This document shows positions 8,578-15,436 of a stretch of DNA of 64,000 bases, in pieces. Location: assembly GCA_964460115.1 (NCBI GenBank), contig CAYWPR010000006.1:62001-126000 (forward strand). The letters are read 5' to 3'. Both the position numbers and the translations under genes were made by a program. Below the pieces are notes generated by a model. That model did no database searches. It had not been told where the DNA came from and was given only the letters and a program-made list of their open reading frames with translations. The stretch comes from JAEUJZ01 sp964460115 (GTDB lineage: Bacteria; Myxococcota_A; Polyangia; Palsa-1104; JAEUJZ01). Each line of letters starts with the position of its first letter. Positions within the stretch are counted from its first letter, which is position 1.

Positions 8578-9609
8578 ATGCCGGCACGCCTTTCCTTGGG
8601 CATCATCGTCAATCCGCGGGCTCGTCATGCCCGCGATAAGTCCTTGCCTGACCAGCTTTCGGCAAAGTGCCAGGCGGCAAGCGCGCAAGTCACGCTGGCA
8701 TTGACTCGAAATCAGGCCGAGCTTCGCGCTGCAGTGGCCAAGTTGCAGCAGGAACGCGTCGATGTACTCGCGGTGTGCGGCGGAGATGGCACGCTGATGA
8801 CGACGATGAGTGCGATCATTGAGCTTTATAAAGAGCCGCTGCCGCCGATTTTGCTATTGCCCGGCGGCACGATGAACACCGTGGCGCATAACCTCGGCGT
8901 GGTCGATTCCCCGCTGATGATGCTATCGCGGCTGCTGCGCGCGACGAGCGCACAGCCGGGATTGGCGGGACTTTTGGCGGTGCCACGGGCTCGACAAGCC
9001 ATTTTGCGAGTTACAAGCGTTGACGAGCAATGCGGGGATGGATTTTCCGCGGATTTGGCGAATGCGTCGCCGCTTGGCACATCTTGTGTGCGATACGGAC
9101 ATATCTTCAGCGCGGCCATGGGCGCACGCTACCTAAGCGCCTACGCTCGCCGGCCCGGCTTGCCTTGGGCCGCCTGGTTGGGGCTGCGCACCATCGGTTC
9201 GTGCCTGCTTCCCGGCGGCGGAGCTTTCGCCCGGTGGCTGTTCGAACGCACCTCGGCGGCGCTTACTATCGACGGTGAGCTTAGCGATGAGTCGGCGTTT
9301 CGCTTGATCCTGTGCGCCACCGTTGCAAATGTCGGCCTGGGCATGCGAGTTCCTTGGCAAGCAGGTCGTGTGCCCGGGCGATTTCAGATCATCGCGTCCA
9401 GTTTGCCGATTTTGGCCAACGTCATGCAGATTGGCCGCATGCAGCGCGGGCAGCCGCTTGTCGGACAGCCGCACATCGATCGCATGGCCCAAGCAGCGAC
9501 CATACGCTTTGCACAAACGCAGCCGCTAACCCTGGATGGCGAACTGTTTGCAGCCCGTGAAATCTCCATAGGACTGGGTCCAACCTTGGAAATTCTGTTG
9601 CCGCCGTGA
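8578..9609 (+). CDS. DAGK-family lipid kinase (paralogue B)
   Basis: 343 residues with the same landmarks as its divergent neighbour: IIVNPRAR at the N-terminus, VCGGDGTLMTTM, LLPGGTMNTVAHN, and LTLDGELF near the C-terminus. The glycine-rich ATP-binding loop is intact. ATG 8578 is where homology begins, but there is no clear ribosome binding site; the frame is open further upstream over the divergent promoter region, so the start is uncertain. Sequence between the motifs differs strongly from paralogue A, suggesting an old duplication or separate substrates. Confidence 0.8.
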   Translation: MPARLSLGIIVNPRARHARDKSLPDQLSAKCQAASAQVTLALTRNQAELRAAVAKLQQERVDVLAVCGGDGTLMTTMSAIIELYKEPLPPILLLPGGTMNTVAHNLGVVDSPLMMLSRLLRATSAQPGLAGLLAVPRARQAILRVTSVDEQCGDGFSADLANASPLGTSCVRYGHIFSAAMGARYLSAYARRPGLPWAAWLGLRTIGSCLLPGGGAFARWLFERTSAALTIDGELSDESAFRLILCATVANVGLGMRVPWQAGRVPGRFQIIASSLPILANVMQIGRMQRGQPLVGQPHIDRMAQAATIRFAQTQPLTLDGELFAAREISIGLGPTLEILLPP

Positions 9610-9642
9610 CCTGTATCGCGAAGCGATGATAAGCTACGAAAA

Positions 9643-10605
9643 GTGCTAAGAATTTTGGTTTGTTTGCTGATGCTAGCCGAAACGGCCCGCGCCCAGTTTC
9701 AAGTTGCGCCGGCCCAAAATTACACTGCCGAAAAAAGCGTGAATGCGCCGTCCGGGCTTTCGAAAACTTTGCAGCGGGTGCTGGCTTCGCCGCGGCTGCA
9801 AATGCTGACGGAGCATGAAGGCGACGCGTCGAAATCGATTGCGGGTTTTGTGCCCAAACTCGACCTGCGCGGCAAAGTCAAAGAGTGCTGTGGCTATCCG
9901 CTTGGCGAGCGAGCACAGTTCAAGCTGACTTTTTACTGGCTGGGGTGGGAAAGCGAGTACGCCAATGAACCTTACGAAGTGGATATCTACACGCGTCAGG
10001 GTTTTCCGATTGGGCGCTTTCCGCGAACTTTTGTCTTCGAGTTGAAAATGGAAGGCTCGGCGATGCTACGCGATGGTCGAGTTCTAAACTACGACGGCCG
10101 TTGTCAGTATGGCATTGGCATCTGTTTTCAAACGCTGGACATCGCCACCCATCCCATGGGCAAGGGGGGGCAGGGTCGGCCCTTACAGCCATTTCGCTCG
10201 GTAGCGGTGGATCCGCACTTTGTGCCGCTTGGAACTCCTTTGTTTATTCCCGAGCTGGCGGAGCTTACGCTGCCCGATGGCGCACGACACGACGGTTGCG
10301 TACGCGCCGACGACACCGGCGGCAATATACGTCGGCACGAGCTGGATTTTTTCGTCGAAAGTTACGCCAACTACAAGTTCCTAGACGATCAATTCTGGGG
10401 CAACAATCACGTGACGCCCTACGCTGAAGAACCGCGCTGCGCGTATCTGCGCCAGTATGATCCGGTCGTCGATCGAAAAAGTGAGCATACCGACTGGGCA
10501 GATCTTGAGGCGCTGCGGCCTCCTATAAAGCCCGAAAAGCCCGCCAAAGCCGCAAGCGTTCGGCACAAGCATGTCTCTAGAAGACATAAAAAGACTAAGC
10601 GCTAA
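9643..10605 (+). CDS. secreted 3D-domain protein
   Basis: 320 residues from GTG 9643. A short basic, hydrophobic signal peptide ends around ARAQ. The C-terminal half has the 3D domain pattern: RSVAVDP, VPLGTPLFIP, then RADDTGG-N-I with a following D-F-F-V. The 3D domain is a double-psi beta-barrel with three conserved Asp residues, shared by MltA-type lytic transglycosylases and resuscitation-promoting-factor-like proteins, so a peptidoglycan-cleaving role is plausible. The tail is Lys/Arg/His rich. The stop overlaps the stop of the converging RNase T2 gene by 4 nt. Confidence 0.78.
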   Translation: MLRILVCLLMLAETARAQFQVAPAQNYTAEKSVNAPSGLSKTLQRVLASPRLQMLTEHEGDASKSIAGFVPKLDLRGKVKECCGYPLGERAQFKLTFYWLGWESEYANEPYEVDIYTRQGFPIGRFPRTFVFELKMEGSAMLRDGRVLNYDGRCQYGIGICFQTLDIATHPMGKGGQGRPLQPFRSVAVDPHFVPLGTPLFIPELAELTLPDGARHDGCVRADDTGGNIRRHELDFFVESYANYKFLDDQFWGNNHVTPYAEEPRCAYLRQYDPVVDRKSEHTDWADLEALRPPIKPEKPAKAASVRHKHVSRRHKKTKR

Positions 10606-11384
10606 TTCGAGTGATTTCGAATGGGCCGAACGACAAGATCAGCGGTCCGGCAGGAATCCGTCGCCTTCTCGCTGCAAGAACGTGGGCGAAAATCTTTTTC
10701 GTAGCAGAAACGCAGCTCTTGTAGAAACTCGCCTTGGCAGATAACGCGCAGGCTGCTGCCGTCTTTGGGCAAAGCGGGATTTTCCGCCAGAAGCTCGGCG
10801 CGTAAGGCCGCGACGCTGGTAGTTAGTGATTCGGCCAGGGTCTGGTAGCGCTGCGGAATTTTCAAGCGGCCGGCCAGTTCTTCTACGTGCGCAAAGTACT
10901 GCTCGGCCAAAAGTCCGCTGCAGGTGCCGTGCTTGCTCCATTCGTGCTGTATCAGGCGCGAACTGGGCATGATGCGCAACATGCGCGAAATCAGCTCTGG
11001 CGCGAGCGCTGTCGAGACCGCACAAGACTCGGGATAGCCGTTTACATATTCCGGCCACAAACCATGCACGACAAAGCCAAATGCGCCGCCGCCACTTCCG
11101 CACTGCGCATCGTCCGGACGGACTTTGTTGCCGCGCGATGCGCAGTGCTGCGGCGACCAAGATAGGCTTAAGACATAGTAGTCAAAGGCTCCGGGAATGT
11201 TCTTGCCGGCAGAAGCCGCGAAATCCCCCGGTTCCGCAGCGGAAGCAGGGGCCAGCCGGCCCGTCGAGTTTGCCGATGGTTCCGGACCCACCGCCGTGGT
11301 GATGCCGGGCCGCGAGCAGCCGACCATCGCAAAAAGCCCAAGCAAACCGAGTGCGGCCTTTGTCTGCATGGTTCTAAAATACAT
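10602..11384 (-). CDS. RNase T2 family lipoprotein
   Basis: 260 residues. Both catalytic segments of RNase T2 are present: FVVHGLWPEY (CAS I) and HEWSKHGTC (CAS II), with paired cysteines. RNase T2 enzymes cleave RNA through 2',3'-cyclic intermediates and act outside the cytoplasm. The N-terminus has a lipobox A-M-V-G-C, so this one is probably membrane-anchored in the envelope. ATG 11384 directly follows the TAG of the upstream hydrolase gene, with GGCGGA before it; ATG 11369 is an alternative start. Coupling to the hydrolase is likely. Confidence 0.88.
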   Translation of the reverse strand: MYFRTMQTKAALGLLGLFAMVGCSRPGITTAVGPEPSANSTGRLAPASAAEPGDFAASAGKNIPGAFDYYVLSLSWSPQHCASRGNKVRPDDAQCGSGGGAFGFVVHGLWPEYVNGYPESCAVSTALAPELISRMLRIMPSSRLIQHEWSKHGTCSGLLAEQYFAHVEELAGRLKIPQRYQTLAESLTTSVAALRAELLAENPALPKDGSSLRVICQGEFLQELRFCYEKDFRPRSCSEKATDSCRTADLVVRPIRNHSN

Positions 11385-12170
11385 CTATCCGCCAAAGATT
11401 TCGTGCAAGAGTTTCAGTAAAGCCTCAAAGGAAGCTTTGTCGGCGAGGGCGCTATAGGCCACGCCGGGCATTCCGGCTTTATCGGCCTCGGGATTTGTAA
11501 AGCTGTGTTTGGCGCCCGGATAGGAAATGATTTCAAAGCGAGCGCCCGCCGCGGTCATTTCTTGGCGAAATGCATCGACCTGCTTGCTGTCGATCATGGG
11601 GTCGCTGGCGCCGGTCATGACTAGTATTCTGGGCTTGATTCCTTTTTTGGTGGGAACCTTGGACTGCAGCGCGCCGTGAAAGGTGGCGACCGCGGCCAGA
11701 TCTTCTCCAAGCCGAGCCATGTCAAGGACCACGCCGCCGCCAAAACAGTAGCCGATGGCGGCGATTTTGCTGGCATCGACCTGCGGAGCTTTTTGCAGTT
11801 GCAAAAGAGCGGCCTGAAAGCGCGCACGCTCGGTCGCCAAATCCTTGGTCGCCTCGGCAACAAAAGCCTGCGCGTCGGGCGGGTGCAGGGCCAGCTTGCC
11901 CTTGCCGTACATATCGAGGGCAAAGCCTACATATCCGGCTTTGGCCAAGCGCAGCGCCTGATTGCGCGCATGCTGATTGTGGCCCCACCATTCATGCACG
12001 ATAAGGACTCCGGGACGTTTTCCCGTAACCGCATCATCCCAGGCCAAAAATCCCTGAAGTACCGTCTGTCCCTGCTTGTATTCGACTTCCTGAGTCTTGA
12101 CCTCGGCCCGAGCTTGGCCAAGCACGGCCAAGCTGGCCATGGTCATGGCAATGATGTACGCGTGTCGCAT
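11385..12170 (-). CDS. secreted dienelactone hydrolase family protein
   Basis: 261 residues. An alpha/beta hydrolase with the DLH triad: nucleophile Cys in GYCFGGG, Asp in GASDPMI, His in GAKHSF; the VHEWWG segment is also typical. A clear signal peptide ending A-R-A directs it to the periplasm, unlike the classic cytoplasmic enzyme of chlorocatechol breakdown, so the true substrate is unknown. ATG 12170 has a perfect AGGAGG 5 nt upstream. The stop codon abuts the start of the RNase T2 lipoprotein gene. Confidence 0.88.
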   Translation of the reverse strand: MRHAYIIAMTMASLAVLGQARAEVKTQEVEYKQGQTVLQGFLAWDDAVTGKRPGVLIVHEWWGHNQHARNQALRLAKAGYVGFALDMYGKGKLALHPPDAQAFVAEATKDLATERARFQAALLQLQKAPQVDASKIAAIGYCFGGGVVLDMARLGEDLAAVATFHGALQSKVPTKKGIKPRILVMTGASDPMIDSKQVDAFRQEMTAAGARFEIISYPGAKHSFTNPEADKAGMPGVAYSALADKASFEALLKLLHEIFGG

Positions 12171-12267
12171 GGATGCCTCCTTTTTGGCTGGGCATCATAG
12201 AAGCGATTGGTTCGGAACCAAGCAGAAAATGGAAGATTGAGAACCGTCCCCAATCCCCGCAGTAGAT

Positions 12268-13896
12268 TTATGCCTGGGAACGCATGCCGGGCGCTTCGCG
12301 GCCGGTGGCGCTGACGTATTCGGCGTAGGTGCCGTTATATAGATGCGGACCTTGGCTGGAAAGCTCAAGCACGCGAGTGGCGATGGCCCGTAAAAAGGCG
12401 CGATCGTGCGAAACAAAAAGCAAAGTGCCTTCGTAGCTGGAAAGCGCCCGCACCAAAGCCCGCTTGGTGACGATGTCCAGGTGGTTTGTCGGCTCGTCCA
12501 AAATCAGAAGATTCGGCGCATCAAAAAGCAGTTTGGCCAACACCAACCGAGCGCGCTCACCGCCAGACAGAACGCGCACGGGCTTTTCTACATCATCGCC
12601 ATGAAAGCCAAATCCTCCAGCTAGGTTGCGCAAAACGCCCAGCCCGGCCGTGGGGGCGTGCAGTTGCAGCGCCGAGATGACGGTGTCATTGGCATCTAGC
12701 TGATCAAGCTGATGTTGCGCAAAATAGCCCATGCTTACGGCGGCGCCGATGGTCACATCGCCGCCATCGGGAACCAAAACGCCGGCGATCATTTTCAAAA
12801 GCGTCGATTTGCCGGCGCCGTTTTCGCCCATGACCGCCCAGCGCTCGCCGCGCCGAAGCAGCAAATTGAGCCCGCCATGCACGACATTTTTGCCGTACGC
12901 TTTGCGCAAGTTTTGCACGCGCACCACGTCGTCGCCAGAACGCGCCGGTCGGCGAAATTCGAAGCTTTTTTCGATCAGGCGGCGCGGTGGTTCGATTTTT
13001 TCAATCTTGTCGAGCTTTTTGACTCGGCTTTGCACTTGCGCCGCCTTGGCCGCCTGAGCGCGAAAGCGATCGATGAAGCGCAGCTCTTTGGCCAGCATGG
13101 CCTGCTGCCGTTCGTATTCGGCTTCGCGACGCGCCGCATCCAGTTGCCGCGCTTGTTCATAGAAGTCGTAGTTGCCGCTATAGGTGCGAATCTGACCACC
13201 GTCGATTTCGATGATCTTTTTGACGACGCGATTCATCACTTCGCGATCGTGGCTGGTCATGACGACAGCGCCGGCGTAGCCGCGCAAAAAACCTTCCAGC
13301 CACAGGATCGACTCGATGTCCAAGTAGTTCGTCGGTTCGTCCAAAAGCAGCACATCGGGCTGTAGCAAGAGAATGCGGCCCAGGGCCACCCGCATCTTCC
13401 AGCCGCCCGACAAGTTGCCGACATCTCCAGCCACCTGTTCTGAAGTCAGCCCGAGGCCGGCCAAAATCGTCTGAGCGCGCGCTTCTATATCGTAGCCGCC
13501 AAGCTCCTCGTAACGAAGCTGCACCTCGCCGTAACGGGCGATGATGGCGTCTAGCTCGTCCGCCGGCAGCTCGGTGGCCATGCGCGCTTCCAGGATCTTC
13601 ATTTCCTCGCCGAGCTCGGCCACAAGTCCCGCACCGGCAACCGTCTCGGCCAGCACACTGCGGCCGCGCAGCGTCGAAATATCCTGATTGAAATAACCGA
13701 TGCTCAAACGCCGCGGACGCTCAACATTGCCATCGTCGGGTGTCTCTTCGCCGATGATCAGACGAAAAATGGTGGTCTTGCCGGCGCCGTTAGGCCCCAC
13801 TAGGCCAATCTTTTCGCCGGCATTGATTTGCAAGGAGGCATCGACGAACAGCACCTGTCCGCCGTACTGTTTGGTGACATTGCTCAGGGAGATCAT
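12268..13896 (-). CDS. ABC-F family ATP-binding protein
   Basis: 542 residues with two ABC domains and no membrane segment. Domain 1: GPNGAGKT, LSGGWKMR, LLLDEPTNYLD. Domain 2: GENGAGKST, LSGGERARL, LILDEPTNHLD. A charged helical linker rich in Lys/Arg lies between them. ABC-F proteins act on the ribosome, in translation factor, ribosome assembly or antibiotic-protection roles; the subfamily (Uup, YbiT or YheS-like) cannot be fixed here. The start lies 11 nt after the P450 stop codon, so the two are probably co-transcribed. Confidence 0.92.
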   Translation of the reverse strand: MISLSNVTKQYGGQVLFVDASLQINAGEKIGLVGPNGAGKTTIFRLIIGEETPDDGNVERPRRLSIGYFNQDISTLRGRSVLAETVAGAGLVAELGEEMKILEARMATELPADELDAIIARYGEVQLRYEELGGYDIEARAQTILAGLGLTSEQVAGDVGNLSGGWKMRVALGRILLLQPDVLLLDEPTNYLDIESILWLEGFLRGYAGAVVMTSHDREVMNRVVKKIIEIDGGQIRTYSGNYDFYEQARQLDAARREAEYERQQAMLAKELRFIDRFRAQAAKAAQVQSRVKKLDKIEKIEPPRRLIEKSFEFRRPARSGDDVVRVQNLRKAYGKNVVHGGLNLLLRRGERWAVMGENGAGKSTLLKMIAGVLVPDGGDVTIGAAVSMGYFAQHQLDQLDANDTVISALQLHAPTAGLGVLRNLAGGFGFHGDDVEKPVRVLSGGERARLVLAKLLFDAPNLLILDEPTNHLDIVTKRALVRALSSYEGTLLFVSHDRAFLRAIATRVLELSSQGPHLYNGTYAEYVSATGREAPGMRSQA

Positions 13897-13907
13897 TGCG
13901 CAGGCCG

Positions 13908-15149
13908 TTACATAACACGCAAATCAAGCGGCAGCGCGAGCGGTCCGCGCAATGCCAGCAAATCATGCCAATCTAGCTCGCAAGGGACGAGCTCGATGTG
14001 CGAGTAGCGCTCGATGAACGTGCTTAAAGCAATTTGCGCTTCGGCACGGGCCAGCGCCGCCCCAACGCAGTAATGGCTGGCAAAGCCAAAGCCCAGGTGC
14101 GGATTGGGAGTGCGCTCTAGATTCAGCACATCCGGTTCGGCAAATATCCGTGGATCGCGATTGGCGGCATTGATTTGCAAAAAGATGCGCTCGCCAGCGG
14201 CAATATGCTGGCCATGCCAAGTCAGATCTTTTTGCGCAATGCGTGACAGGGCCCCCGCCGGACCGTCATAACGCATAAGCTCTTCGACGGCGCTTTCGAT
14301 AAGCGCGGGCTCGGCCCGCAATTTGGCAAGCTGCTCGGGATGCCGCAAAAGCGTCAGCATGCCGTTGCTGATCAAGTTGACTGTGGTTTCGTGGCCGCCA
14401 AAAAGCAGCATCACACAACTGGCCAAAATCTCATCCTGAGACAGAACATCCTCGCGTTCTTGCGCCGACAAAAGTCCGCTGAGAATGTCCGAACGATTTT
14501 CTAGGGGCTGCGCGCGACGTGCCCAAAGAGCGCTGCGAAATAGTTCGTTAAGCTTTTGATAAGCCTGCTGCGCGCGTTCGTACTTATTCGGGCTGTGCAG
14601 CGACCCGCCGACGACCAAGGCCAGCTCGTCCGACCAGGCTTTGGCCAGATAGATCTCGTCTGTTTGCACACCGAGCATGCTCAAAATGATTTGCAAGGGC
14701 AGCGGAGTGGCAAAATCGCGCACCAGATCGATGGAGATTTTCGCGAAACCACGAGCGCGCTCTTCAACGTGATCAAGCAGGCTGTGTACAATGCGCTGTA
14801 TCAGCGGGCGCAGCGCGGAAATTGCTCGCGGCGTGAAAGCCTTGTTCATCAAACCGCGCAAACGGGTGTGTTTGGGAGCATCGTTAAAAATCGCCCACAA
14901 ACTTAGCGCCTGCACCAGATCCTGCATCGCCGCACGCTTGGGCGGTGCCATGCGCTCAAAAAGCGGCGAGAGAGTGTTTGAGGAAAGATGCTCGTGCGAA
15001 AAAGCCGCTTTGACATCGGCATAGCGGGTCAAAAGCCAGCCGTTTAAAACTTCGCTGCGGTGCAGCGGGTCTTCTTCTTGAAGCAGACGAAAAAACGGAT
15101 ACGGATTGGCCCTTACCGCAAAAAGCCGCGGATCATATTGAACCGGCAT
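13908..15149 (-). CDS. cytochrome P450
   Basis: 413 residues, a soluble bacterial P450. The I-helix LLFGGHETTVNL holds the acid-alcohol/Thr pair, EELMR is the ExxR motif, and the haem loop GFGFASHYCVGAALAR carries the Cys ligand. PKHTRLRGLMNKAFTP is the usual C-helix region. It is complete, unlike the second P450 at 37439-38674. The substrate is unknown. No ferredoxin or reductase is adjacent. An ABC-F gene follows at 11 nt, and a 12-bp direct repeat lies just upstream of the start. Confidence 0.92.
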   Translation of the reverse strand: MPVQYDPRLFAVRANPYPFFRLLQEEDPLHRSEVLNGWLLTRYADVKAAFSHEHLSSNTLSPLFERMAPPKRAAMQDLVQALSLWAIFNDAPKHTRLRGLMNKAFTPRAISALRPLIQRIVHSLLDHVEERARGFAKISIDLVRDFATPLPLQIILSMLGVQTDEIYLAKAWSDELALVVGGSLHSPNKYERAQQAYQKLNELFRSALWARRAQPLENRSDILSGLLSAQEREDVLSQDEILASCVMLLFGGHETTVNLISNGMLTLLRHPEQLAKLRAEPALIESAVEELMRYDGPAGALSRIAQKDLTWHGQHIAAGERIFLQINAANRDPRIFAEPDVLNLERTPNPHLGFGFASHYCVGAALARAEAQIALSTFIERYSHIELVPCELDWHDLLALRGPLALPLDLRVM

Positions 15150-15176
15150 CTAATGCGTTCCTTTTTCTGCGGGCGC

Positions 15177-15201
15177 ATGAAACATCATGATGAAACATCA
15201 T
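15177..15201. repeat. 12-bp direct repeat upstream of the P450
   Basis: ATGAAACATCAT occurs at 15177-15188 and again at 15190-15201, one base apart. The junction also forms the palindrome CATCATGATG. It lies 28-52 nt upstream of the P450 ATG, a position expected for an operator. No regulator gene is adjacent, so its role is inference. The rest of 15150-15436 holds no gene I can support, only an imperfect hairpin (CCCGTC 15312-15317 with GACGGG 15329-15334) without a T-run. Confidence 0.45.
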
Positions 15202-15436
15202 AGCCGCCTTATACACGCGCTGCGAACTTTGACCCATAGCCTTCTTCGCGCGAAACATCGGCTGTCGCCGATGGGCAGCAAGCACGGAAAGTACGGCGCG
15301 GCAGAGGGAGACCCGTCCGGCTTTGCCAGACGGGGGGAAATGGAACGAGGTCAGCGGTCCGATTTTGCGAAGACTTTCACCCAAGGGCCGAGCGGGCAGT
15401 TGCTCACAAGGTTATGGATTTGCGTAGGCTGTCTTT

